Position numbers and translations under genes: made by a program. Shown here one piece after another: positions 1 through 10,183 of a stretch of 64,000 nt of DNA. Source of the stretch: Lumnitzera littorea (taxonomy: Eukaryota > Streptophyta > Magnoliopsida > Myrtales > Combretaceae); assembly GCA_024138015.1 (NCBI GenBank), contig JAMXBB010000011.1, positions 73,654,189 through 73,718,188 of the forward strand, read 5' to 3'. The notes below the pieces were generated by a model that made no database searches, was not told the origin of the DNA, and saw only the letters and a program-made list of their open reading frames with translations. Position 1 is the first letter of the stretch. Each line of letters opens with the position of its first letter.

Positions 1-31
1 TCATCGGAACAAGTAGGGGCATTGCTTTCCC

Positions 32-391
32 TTATTCGGCTCGACACTTGGCCTTTTTGCACATTGCACGACTTTCCACAAATCGGTGTACATCTCTTCG
101 CATTCTCAGCCAAAAGAATCGACCATTCAATAGTTCATAGGTCCTTTTCTCTCCAAAGAGTCTAGAGAACCCTCTATTGTAGGCTTCCCTGATTAATAAT
201 TCCTGTAGAAAACACGTCGGCACGTACAGTCTCCCTCCTCGGAACAGATAGCCATTCTCCACATAATACTCATCCACTGTCCTCCTATTGACGCATCGCG
301 AAATTATTGATCCAAAGTATGGATCCCTAGAGTACCGTTCTTTAATACTCGCAAAACTAAACAACTTGGTCTGAAGTTCTGATAAGAGCAC
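32..391 (-). pseudogene. Element A integrase N-terminal (H2C2 zinc-binding) fragment
   Basis: This is a 119-residue open stretch, continuous with the RNase H region upstream. Residues of the type GEKRTYELL...FFWLRMRRDV are typical of the Ty3/gypsy integrase zinc-binding domain. Compared with the H2C2 pattern, both histidines are replaced (REAYNRG and SRLFG, where copy B reads REAH-type and SRHFG) and only the second cysteine position (MCKKAK) survives, so zinc binding is probably lost. The catalytic core would lie off the left edge. Confidence 0.8.
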
Positions 392-394
392 ATG

Positions 395-1047
395 CCTCCT
401 CGAAAAAGCATTTACAACTACGTTGTCTTTCTTTGCTTAAACTTTATCACAAAATTGAACCCCTTAAAGAATTTAACCCATCTTGCCTGCTGCTTCGACA
501 ACTTGATCTGACTACGAAGGTACCTCAGTGATTCATGGTCAGTATATATGATAAATTCTCTCGGCAGTAAGTAATGTTGCCACACTTACATTGCTTAGAT
601 TAGTACTAGAAGTTCCTTGTCATATACGAAGCAATTCAACTGTAGTCCTCAAAGCTTCTTATTATGGAAGGCAATTGGTCAGCCTTCCTGCATTAAAACA
701 ACGCCTATTCCAACACCCAATGTGTCACATTCCAGCTCAAAAATTTTTTCGAAATCAGGTAAAACTAACATCAGGATAGAGATCAATCTTTCTTTTATGT
801 CGGTAAAGCTCCTCTCCTCTCTTTCTCCCTATTGGAAGTCAATGTTTTTCTTTGTTAGCTCGGTAAATGGCATGGTGATGGTGTTAAAGTTCCTAATAAA
901 CCTTCTATAAAACAAAGTTGGTTTGTAGAAACTTCTTACGTTGGCACAAGTAGTAGGAGTCGGCCACTCAACAATTATTTTGATCTTCTCATTATCAACT
1001 CACAAGCCTCCTCCACTAACTACATACCCTAAGAATACCACTTCCTT
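395..1047 (-). pseudogene. Element A RT C-terminus and RNase H region
   Basis: Reverse-strand translation gives the RT-RNase H connection (SFHGLA-type motif) and an RNase H segment with TDHESLRYL and SKQQARWVKF, matching the same region of copy B (12780-13330). Several frameshifts and stops are present. It lies between the RT palm (1048-1605) and the integrase fragment (32-391), as expected for a gypsy polyprotein. Confidence 0.7.
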
Positions 1048-1605
1048 CTAGCAAAAACAACATTTCTTCAAGTTGCTGACTAGTCTCTCGACACGAAGGA
1101 TATCCAAGACTGCTCTAGGATGTTCACAGTGACTTAACATGTTAGCACTGTAGACTAGGATATCATCAAAATACACCACGACACACTCCTCAATGAGATG
1201 ACTCACGACATGGTTCATAAGTCTTATGAAAGTGCTCAGGGAATTGGAGAAGCTAAAGGGCATAACCATCCATTCGTAAAGTCCATATTAAGTCTTAAAC
1301 GCAGTCTCCCACTCGTCTCCTGACCTCATGTGGATTTGATGGTATCCAGACTTAAGATCAATCTTGTTGAAAATCTTGGCTCCACTTAATTCATCCAACA
1401 TGTCTTTTAGCCTCGGGATCGGATACCTATATTTGATCGTGATTTTGTTTACGGCTTGGCTCTCAACATACATCCGCCAGGTTCCATCCTTCTTCGGCAC
1501 TAGAAATGTAGGCACGACACAAGAGCTGAGACTCTCTCTCATATAACCTCTCTCCAGCAACTCATTGACTTGACATTGGAGTTTGGAAGCTTGCTCAGAA
1601 TTCAT
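1048..1605 (-). pseudogene. Element A reverse transcriptase
   Basis: Two open pieces (1288-1605 and 1048-1269) together cover the RT fingers and palm. Visible motifs are FLVPKKDGTWRM, the KYRYPIPRL segment, FNKIDLKSGYHQI (catalytic Asp of motif A), and VVYFDDILVYS with the YxDD box at 1162-1173. The catalytic aspartates are all present, unlike copy B (YFGD) and element C (YFSD). Frame breaks between the pieces make it non-functional as it stands. Confidence 0.87.
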
Positions 1606-1881
1606 TCAATAAGTTAGCTTATTCAATAGTGCAGCACTGAGTATTAAGTCAATGCAGTGCTCTATGCCTCGAGTTGGGGGCAACCCCTTAAGTAACTACT
1701 CTAAGAATAGGTCGGCATAGTCATCTAACAACCCCTTAATTTCTTGGGGAAGCTTACCTCACTTCTTCATTTCCAATAGTCACCTGACCAACAATAAAGT
1801 TAGCTCGTCAGCATTGATGGCTTCTCGAAGCTTGGCTCTACTCATCACCAGAGCTTTCTTCGATCCGCGAGTGAGTTTCAT

Positions 1882-2274
1882 CTATAGCTTATGAACTTCT
1901 CTCGATGACATCCGATTTAGCATGATCTTTTGGTCATCCTTTTCCAACATAGACATGTTCTTGGAGTCGTCATGTATAACACTCTTGTCAAACAACTTCG
2001 ACCTACCCAGCAACACGTGAGAAGCACACATAGGCAGCACGTCATAGAGGATCTGGTCAGAGTAATTTCCTATAGTGATCGGCAATAGCATTTGCCAAGT
2101 GACATATAATGCTCCTTTATCACTTAACCAGTGTAACTTGTATGGCCTAAGATGTGCAACAGTCAGTAACTTCAGTTTTGAAACAAAATCGGCCAATGCC
2201 ACATTAGTGCAACTTCTATTATCTACAATGAGAGCACACATCCAATCATTCAACTTACAGGTGGTATGAAACAA
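1882..2274 (-). pseudogene. Element A aspartic protease
   Basis: This is a 130-residue open segment. VDNRSCTNVAL aligns with the D-S/G-G-type active-site region of gypsy proteases, followed by VSKLKL, HLRPYKLHWL, LPITIGNYSDQILYDVLPM and HVLLGR. The Asp of the active site is kept, but the small residue after it is replaced (DNR), so activity is doubtful. It lies between the gag zinc knuckle and RT. Copy B carries the same residues around 11445-11835. Confidence 0.8.
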
Positions 2275-2283
2275 GTTCTCTCT

Positions 2284-5200
2284 CTACTCCTCTCGTAAGG
2301 GTTCTACGCACATAGTACGCCGGACAACCATAAGTAATTGGTCTAAGTCCTCGTGAAACACATCATCCTTAATCAATTCTTTCTCGGCACGAACCTCTTC
2401 CTCCTTAGGTTCCTCATCCGTAATCTCTACTTTTAACTTCGAGATGTCTCCCTTAATGACCATCATCCTTTGGTTCAAGTACTGAGCAGCCATATGTCCA
2501 AACCCTTAACACTTAAAGCACTTGATTTGGCTGGTCTTCCTGCCAGACCCTTGCTCCTTCTCATACATTCAGGTTGGCACTACAACTTCAAGTCGACCTT
2601 TCAGCTAAGCTCTGTCATGCCCCGAAGCGGCAGAGTCGTAACAGCCCCGCCGTGTAAACCACCCTAAGATAGAAGTTGGCCTCACAACCGCTATCCTAGA
2701 CCTAATCTACACAAGGCGTCCACAACTAACCCGCTTTGAAGTAGACAATTTGTAATTTAAATAAATCATTTACCTATAAAAGTGAGGAATTATATATATA
2801 TGTTATCATTCAATTATTGCAGTTAAAGTTTACAACATTTCTCCGTAATATATTCCCTAGTTGTTACATTATTCAAAATGGAAAGTAATTCTAGAATAAA
2901 AACTTAAACCTTAAAATATGTGTTTATTCTTCACATGTTTTTCCTCACTCCCCAGGATCCAACAGTTGCTAGCTTCATAGTAGTTGTTGCCGCTTCTTAG
3001 CCAGCACCTGCACGATGTCTATAGGGATGTGAGCAACCACAGCTCAGTAAGTTAGGACGGAGGACTTAAAACTATACCATACACACAATAAGGTTTTCAA
3101 TCACTTATTAGGTGCAATGCATGTGCAAGCAAATGCCATCGCACGACGTTATCCGGCCCGTCGTGAGATTAGAGAAATTGTGCCCGCTCTAATCCGGGTT
3201 GAGGAGTTACCGTTAATGTAACAGCTCACGACCAAACCCAGGCTTGTGTAATGGAGACCTTGCTCCTCCCGTGACTACCTTCGAACCACTGTCTTCACCC
3301 TCGCTGCGACCTCCTCTCCTGTCACTTAGTTCGACTGAGGATGAAGAAGGGACCATTTTGCAATCTTGCGCTATCCCTTCCGAAGGGGTCGGTATTTGGC
3401 CAGAGAGTCCTAAATCCCCTAACGGGTTGCCATGCATGTTCGATTAAGAATACTGGTCGTATATTTGATTAAGTCCAATTTAGGGTGATCAATCATTACA
3501 TACAATTCATACAATATGCACCAAAGCAACAAACATAATCATAGCATCACCCATAATCAAGCACATGCACGCATTCAACTATCTAACAAGCACAACCAAG
3601 CATAATCTTAAGCCTCCAAAATACAGCGTCGTATTAATCCCAACTTACCTCGACTCCTCGCTCGCTCACTCGAGGTCCGATTTGCTCAGGCCATCGCCGA
3701 TTATCCCTATAACACGAACGTGGTTTCAGCTTTTCATATAACTGTTATAGGTTCGTTTTATCCTATAATGCTTTTTGTTAGGTTTTGTTTACGGTTTAAT
3801 ATGCCTAATTATCTAGGTATTAAGTCTTTTATAATTATTCTAGGTTTAGGTTTAGGTTTAGGTTCGGTTTTCGCATCGATTTCTGAACCAGGTTTTTAGT
3901 TCGATTTTTAAGTAATGTTTTAGATTCCAACCCTAAAAATCCGTTTCAACCTATAATGTGAAATTAATCACATTACTTCCCGATCTCCTATATACCATTA
4001 TTACCCTAGTCAGTATTTTATTCCATCCGGTACACTTAAATCCCTATTTGTGTACCGAATTTACTCCTAATGTGAGAAATTTTTACATTTTTCATATAAT
4101 TACATAAATTCAAGTTTCTTATCAGATTTATTATATATCCCTATTATTTATATAATATCAATTTTTATCCTAATATTTTCTATTTATTATATTTTCAAAA
4201 ATTACACATTATGCATTATTACATATTATGCACATAATGCATTTCTAATATTTCTATTACCCTAATTACCATCTCTAACATAAATTATCACTTCAAAATG
4301 TCTAAATTCATCCTAGATCAGGTTTTACACCTAATTATTCTAATTTACAAAATTAACTCATAATTTACTATGTTTTTCTATTACTAATTTACCACATAAT
4401 TAACCTAATAATTACATCTAACACCCTAAATGCTATAAGTATCATACTCCATCAGATCTTAACATCCTAAAACATGTAATTATTCACTAAATCAGAAATT
4501 AATCATTTAATTACATAATTAACCCTAAATTACCAATTTTATGCCTCTTTTTAGAGCCTAAAAATTATCTAAAAATTTATAAAATTAATTTTTGAAAAAG
4601 GGCTTCATAGCACTATTCTATGTCATATGAGCATCCTACAGAAAAATTTTGAGCCCCAAACTACATCCCTAAGCCTATTTAATTTCCGGTTTAATCATGC
4701 TCGGTTTTGAACAATTTGTTAAGGACCCTATATTTTTAGACATAATTAAACTAAATCAACATTTTTCCCTAAATCTACATACAATAAAACCTCAGAATAA
4801 CAAGTTTCATAATTTTCTGGGCAAAATAACTAATTTTACAAAATTATACAAGAATCAGGCTGGAATTTGGACTCATCGGTTCAGGTGGCTCCGGCCACCG
4901 CGAGCCGCCGTGGCCTTGTCGGCCGGCCTGGGCGCTGCCACCACCGTGTGGTGGTGGTGGCCGTCCACTCCCAGCTCCTCGTTTGGTGTGGGTTCCCTTT
5001 AAAACCCCTAACTGCACAGTTTTTCTTATTTTTTTTATTTTTCTGGATTTTCTCTCGAATTTTCGACTCTTTCTAATTTTCTTTGATTTGTATCTATCCA
5101 AATAAGCTTCTGAATTTTTCTTGCTATTTATAGACGAATTTTGTAACTATTATGCATTAATTTGACAAGATTTTGTCAACTTTCCTTGATTTTTGGCTTT

Positions 5201-6159
5201 TTGTTTGTCCAATTCTTATTGGATAATTTTTATTTTTCTGATTTGAACCTGCCACGACTTTATCTTGCTTCAGTTATCCACTTCTGATTTTTCTATAATT
5301 ATTTTGTATTTTTCTTTAATTATTTACTTAATTTTCAGCCTATTTCACTAATTACGTGTATTTTTATCTACACGTAAATACATGTAGAGTGCACGTGAAC
5401 ATTCCTAAATATTATTTTGGTCATTCTAAAATTTTTAGTATACATATAATCTATCTCTAATAATTTATTAATTATTATATTACACTTTTTGCCTTTTTGG
5501 TAATTAGCAGTTATTATGCTTAAAATTTGAAAATTTTATAGTCTCCTATTTTACTATTTATTTTCTTAAATTTAAGTTTACAGGGTCATTTTTACTGGTA
5601 TCTTGTTAAATAGTTTATAATTTGGGTATGATCGAATCCTTTAGCCGATCGCCCTAAACCTTGGGTTCTAAGTTCAATCTTACGGTTATTTGGCTGAACT
5701 TTGGGGCTTACAAGCTCTGACATCAACTCTTTTGCTAGGCTCGATACTAGACTAAGCTTAGTGACTTGTTTGACCTGGTCGGCTAATTGGCATTCTGTTT
5801 ATTACTCGACTCCTTATTTGCCTCACCACTCACTGGGCAATCTTAACAGGTTCATCCATTGTATCAAATTGTTAGAGCTCTACAATGTCTTAGATGTCTC
5901 ATCTCAATCCAATAATAAACCTTAAGACTAATCGAGCTGGATTCTAACCTCTAAGAGGTTGAGCAACTTGTAGAGTGTTTTGTGCAACCTCAGTGGATCG
6001 GTAAGACAGGGCATGAACAGCTCGAGTTATATTTACCAAGAGGTTAGCTACCTTATCATGTCTTTCGTTAGTGCTTCTAGAAGTTCTCTGAGATTGTCGT
6101 CCATCGTAAACAACTCCATTGTCATCATTAGTACTCACATTCATACTTAGGTCTATCAT
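2284..6159 (-). pseudogene. Element A gag, split by a solo LTR and internally deleted
   Basis: The N-terminus starts at 6159 with MIDLSMNVS, matching copy B at 10184. The zinc knuckle near 2490-2540 reads CFKC-stop-GFGHMAAQ, where a glutamine codon has become TAA. In between, two events break the gene. A 3.1 kb solo LTR (2613-5712) is inserted with an AGCTC duplication. Near 5932 the sequence jumps from the position equivalent to about 10410 in copy B to about 10884, deleting about 470 bp of the capsid core. The C-terminal acidic tail (2284-2493) is open. Confidence 0.8.
2613..5712 (+). mobile_element. Large solo LTR (about 3.1 kb) inserted in element A gag
   Basis: It begins TGTCATGCCCCGAAG at 2613 and ends GGGGCTTACA at 5712, flanked by the perfect 5-bp duplication AGCTC (2608-2612 and 5713-5717). 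Joining the flanks restores the gag reading found in copy B around 11095, which confirms both borders. No gag-pol is seen inside, so this is a solo LTR. The TGTCA-GCCCCGA-type start and the length fit long-LTR Tekay/Del-like gypsy elements (family assignment inferred). Inside are an AGGTTT hexamer run at about 3841-3863, AT-rich DNA at 3950-4700 and a GC-rich, GGT/CCA-rich island at about 4880-4990. Short open frames here look like chance. Plus orientation is assumed from the TGTCA start. Confidence 0.87.
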
Positions 6160-6314
6160 TTTTTTCTCACAAATTCAAAATTCAAGCAAACACTTCAAAA
6201 GGTAAACAACTAATAGCACAGCAGTCAAATGAACACAGTAATTGACTTTGTTTCACACACGCAAAATAGAGCATAACAGAACTTCAAGAAAAACTAACTA
6301 TAGTTCACACAAAA

Positions 6315-6331
6315 CCTCTGCTCTGATACCA
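6315..6331 (-). promoter_or_regulatory. Primer-binding site of element A (initiator Met tRNA type)
   Basis: The minus strand reads TGGTATCAGAGCAGAGG three bases after the LTR end, complementary to the 3' end of plant initiator methionine tRNA as used by many gypsy and copia elements. The equivalent site of copy B is degraded. Confidence 0.8.
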
Positions 6332-6334
6332 AGA

Positions 6335-7146
6335 TGGTGCGAACTGTAACCAAGAACAAACAAGGTCGATCGGTGGATGGGTCCAAGCTTGCAAAAAGCT
6401 CAAAAAAGGGATAATGGGGAAAGATACAAAAAGAGTGACAAAGATAAATGAAACAGTAAGCAAAAACCCACAAATAACTCCAGAGGATATGATGCACTAA
6501 TGAAACTTCTGAGGATTCGCGGCACCATTCAATATGACGTACGAATTGGTCCAATGAGATTACTCGCCACCTAACCTTACTTAGGGGAAAGGATAAGAGT
6601 GATGCCGAGAGTAAACAAGCAGTATTTACGCAAGGAAGAAAGTACTTAATGTATGAAAAGTAATTTGATAAGTTACAACTACAAGTACAAGGGTATTTAT
6701 ATCCGTAAGTTAGGGTAACTTGCCCAAAAGAGAAAAGACAATAAGGACATTTCTTAAAGAAGCAATGTATATGATGCAAAAGAGTAAAAATGAATATATA
6801 AGGGAAACAATCATTAGTACTACAGATTCTTCATACGATACTGTACACGTGGCAATATTGCATTGGTGAGGTTGTTAGGGGATGTGGACAAAAAGTACGA
6901 ACGGGTGGAGTTATTCGAGCAGGGATGGCCTAGTCAATCCAGATTCTCTATCCCTCAACTTCTTGGCAAAAATGATGCGGAGTGATCGATTGGCTCGACA
7001 TTAGAGTAATCATCAACTTGACATAACACAGAATAATGGGTGGTCATACAGCACAGCATTAAAGGTAATTCGGCAAGAAAGTACTTAGCCTCAACAGGGG
7101 TTGGTTGAAACATAAAGATTTGTCGTACCAACCCCTCTAGTCCTCA
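6335..7146 (-). repeat. 5' LTR of element A
   Basis: It aligns with both LTRs of element B: the shared GAGGACTAG start region, a TATAAATA box, the GAGTAACCTCA block, GTCATATCCTCTAG and the GCACCA end next to the PBS. The outer end (7146) starts TGAGGACTAG and lacks the 40 or so outermost bases of the B LTRs, so either A belongs to a subfamily with a shorter U3 or its end has been trimmed. Element C gag resumes at 7147. The 161-aa open frame at 6294-6779 lies inside this LTR and is not considered a gene. Confidence 0.8.
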
Positions 7147-9094
7147 GGTAATATCAACATCGATGATTATTTAGATTAGGAAGAGAAGATTGAAAAGATA
7201 TTCAACTACTATGACTATGAAGATGTTGTGAGAATTCGGTTATCTACCTTAGAATTCTTAGGATATGCAACAATGTAATGGAAGAAGGTGCAAGCCGCAT
7301 GTCAGCAAGCCCAACAAGAGATTAGGACTTAGAATGTAATGAATCTCTTCTTAACGAATAGGTTCATTTCTCGAGCATTATGAGTAAGAAACTTTTAAAC
7401 GCCTCTAAGAGCTTAAGCAAAGTGGTCAAACTATGGATAACTATGTATGAGAATTCTAGTTATTGATGATCCGTTGTGATGTAGAAGAGCCTGAGGTCAA
7501 GTCCATTGCTAAATTCATATCTAGCTTTCCCTATGAGGTAAGGAACGAAGTAAAAGTACAAAGGATTGGGACTTTGGATGGGGCTATCGACATTGCCTAA
7601 AGTGATACGGTTTGACATGGACGAACACATGATGTCTAGTATCACACTAACTAAGGGAATGAGTTTGAACCTCGAGATGGTCCAAAGGATAAATGATAAT
7701 TGAAGGTTGAGCAAAGGTCCTTATGTACCAACAATGGATATGATGCAACAATGCCTCATACGAGCTCTAGTCACACTTGATATAACGCACGAGTGTAGCC
7801 GGAGGTTACTCACCACTAATTCACGCTTAATGACCTAGATAAGAGTAATCGAGAGTGAGTAAGATACACTTAACTCAAGTAAGAAGAAAAATGTTTGAAA
7901 AATGTTGATTTGTTCTCCCTTTGCAGCTATTACCATACATAAGTATTTATAGGACCTAATTAGGGTAAATCCTAAGTTAATGTAAATTGCAAAAAGGATT
8001 CCTACTAGTAAAGAAAAAGAATTAATTTACAAGGGTAATGTTGTAAACAAGCAAAAAGAATATCCGACAATAAAAAGGACAATACAAATGTCAAGAAAGG
8101 ACAATACACATGTCAACTGTTTATTCTGTAGTCTTAATGACATTGCTAGCCAAGCAAAGTAGGTTCTGAATAAGCAAGGTCGGCGTCGGTAGTTTAGCAG
8201 CCCGAATATTTGGGACTGGGAAAGGTTTGGTTTAGGCAGCGACTCATTGTCAGGTCGGCCTCAAGAGGTCAACTCCAGAGAATTGTCAGCTTAACCTTAA
8301 TGCAGATTAAATCAGCGGTATTCTAGTTTGATAATTGGGTAGGTGTACTGTGGAGCGGTCGGCTCAGCGCATCGACTAATCACCTCAGCAGCTTCCTGAT
8401 GATATGGAGAGTAAAGTAACCCGACAGGTCAAATTAGGAAATGCACTACTCCTCGATGTTCAACTCACCTCAGATAGCTCGATGAACCATATGAGCAAAT
8501 CCTCAAACTCAGGAGCACGTGGTTAGTCCATGATCCTTATCATAGAGAGTTGAAAGGAAAAGGTGTAATTAGTCAAGCTAAGCTCCTATTAGCTAACTAG
8601 TTTGTCAAATCCGACCTAATGGAAGTCGAACTCCTTACAATTCTAATATGGGCTAACGTAATCTAACCTCTAGTTAACCTAATGATGGTTAAGGAAAAGC
8701 AAGAGTGAAAGAGATTGAAACCAAGAGAGATATTGGTTAGAGCTCTAAATAGAAGACTTGAGAGATTAAGTGTTTCAAATGTCTACTCTTTGGACTAGGC
8801 TTTAAACACATGGCTAGCTAATGCCCGAACCTACAAGTGATGACCATTAAAGGGGAACAACTGTAATTTGAAGTTGAGAGTGCTAGTGAAGGTGAAGAGG
8901 AAGTTAAATTGGAGCATTTGTTGGATAAGTTCCAAGATGACTTGAATGCCCTGTTCTAACCAAAACATGGGCAGTATTTGAAAATAGTTAATAAAAGTGT
9001 TCTTAATACCACAATTGATGAAGAGAAGGAGTAAAAGGAAGAACCCCTTCCATAAGAATTGCAGGGTAAATGGAAGCTTATGCACTATAAACAT
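7147..9094 (+). pseudogene. Element C gag, interrupted
   Basis: From 7147 the frame reads GNINIDDYLD, EEKIEKIFNYYDYEDV and FLGYATM-stop-WKKVQAA, the capsid region conserved with copy B (ADEYLNWEEKVERVF). It continues through FPYEVRNEVKVQRIGTLDGAIDIA and a basic linker to about 7738, breaks at the solo LTR (7744-8489), and resumes to a zinc knuckle at about 8756-8805 (IKCFKC...KHMAS). The knuckle has extra residues between its second Cys and the Gly-His part. Stops at former Trp, Gln and Arg codons are frequent. The part before 7147 was displaced by element A. Confidence 0.7.
7744..8489 (-). mobile_element. Solo LTR in element C gag
   Basis: The unit starts TGCAACAATG and ends GATGAACCA, with TATGA on each side (7739-7743 and 8490-8494). 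Gag-like sequence lies on both sides. The minus strand carries a TATAAATA box (near 7950) and a GTGAGTAACCTCC block also found in the LTRs of A, B and the 15561 family, so orientation is minus and the LTRs are distantly related. One doubt: similarity to the 15561 LTR appears to run a few bases past the left border (GGATATGAT), so the left edge could be a truncation instead of a true end. Confidence 0.62.
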
Positions 9095-9130
9095 GAATGG
9101 GGGTAGTTGCACTAATGTTGTCACCCAAGG

Positions 9131-10008
9131 TGATGGGAATCAAGTTACCAAACCTTTGACCCGCAGTTGAGCCGAGGACTAGAGGGGCTGGTACGACAAA
9201 TCTTTATGTTCTAACCAACCCCTGCTGAAGCTAAGTACTTCCTTGTTAAGGCTGAGTACTTCCTTGCCGAGTCACTTTTAATGCCGTGCCATATGACCGC
9301 CCATTATTTTGTGTTATGTCAAGTTGATGATTACTTTGATGTCGAGCCAACCAATCACTTAGCATCATCTTTGCCAAGAAGCCAAGAGACAGAGAATCTG
9401 GACTGACTAGGCCATCCCTGCTCGGACAAGTCCACCCGTCCATACTTTTTGTCCGCATCCCATAACAACCTCGCCAATACAACATCGCCACGTGTATAGT
9501 ATCGTATGGAGAAGCTGTAGGACCAATGATTTTTTTCCTTGTATATTCATTTTTACTCTTTTGTATCATGTATATTGCTTCTTTAAGAAATGTCCTTATT
9601 ATCTTTTCCTTTTTGGGCAAGTTACCCTAACTTACGGGGTATAAATATCCTTGTACTTATAGTTGTAACTTATCAAATTACCTTTAATACACTTAAGTAC
9701 TTTCTTTCTTACATAAATACTGCTTGTTTACTCTCAGCATCACTCTTATCTTTTCCTTTAAGTAAGGTTAAGTGGCGAGTAACCTCACTGGATCAATTCG
9801 TACATCATATTGAATGGTGCCGTGAGTCCTCAAAAGTTTCATTAATGCGTCATATCCTCTAGAGTTATTCGTGGGTTTTTTGCTTACTGTTTCATTCGTC
9901 TTTGTCGCTCTTTTTGTACCTTTCCCCATTACCCCTTTTTCGAGCTTTCTACAGGCTTGGACCCATCCACCGATTGACCTTATCTGTTCTTGTTTACGGT
10001 TCACACCA
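9131..10008 (+). repeat. 5' LTR of element B
   Basis: It starts TGATGGGAATC and ends TTCACACCA. It contains a TATAAATA promoter box near 9640, the GAGTAACCTCACTGG block near 9779 and GCGTCATATCCTCTAG near 9847. It pairs with the 3' LTR at 14620-15502 over its whole length. The open frames at 9246-9620, 9590-9862 and 9768-10004 fall inside it and are not genes. Confidence 0.85.
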
Positions 10009-10011
10009 TCT

Positions 10012-10028
10012 TAATATCGGAGCGAAGG
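10012..10028 (+). promoter_or_regulatory. Degraded primer-binding site of element B
   Basis: The sequence TAATATCGGAGCGAAGG, just downstream of the 5' LTR, aligns with the intact TGGTATCAGAGCAGAGG of element A. The differences are mainly transitions, so initiator-tRNA priming would be impaired. Confidence 0.65.
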
Positions 10029-10183
10029 TTTTGTGTGAACTATAGTTAGTTTTTCTTGAAGTTCTGTTGTGCTATGTTTTGCGTGTGTGAAACAAAGTCA
10101 ATTACTGCATTCATTTAATTGCTATGTTATTAGCTATTTACCTTCTGAAGTGTTTGTTTGAATTTTGAATCTGTGAGAAAAAA

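Larger units (their letters stand above)
1..7146 (-). mobile_element. Ty3/gypsy LTR retrotransposon A, decayed, truncated by the window edge
   Basis: Reading leftward from 7146 the order is 5' LTR, primer-binding site, gag, protease, reverse transcriptase, RNase H and integrase N-terminus, which is the Ty3/gypsy order. The integrase catalytic core and 3' LTR lie off the left edge. It is the same family as element B (9131-15502) in the opposite orientation: gag, PBS and LTR align over long stretches. It sits inside the gag region of older element C, whose sequence resumes at 7147. It is interrupted by a solo LTR at 2613-5712 and has lost about 0.47 kb of the gag core near 5932. Stop codons occur in most domains, so it cannot act autonomously. 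Its RT catalytic motif still reads YFDD. Confidence 0.87.

Noticed and set aside
3841..3863. Interstitial telomeric repeat
   Set aside because: The repeat unit is the hexamer AGGTTT with only about four copies, not the plant heptamer TTTAGGG, and it lies inside the solo LTR.
6294..6779. 161-residue open frame as a protein-coding gene
   Set aside because: It lies inside the 5' LTR of element A and its sequence equals LTR DNA also present in element B.
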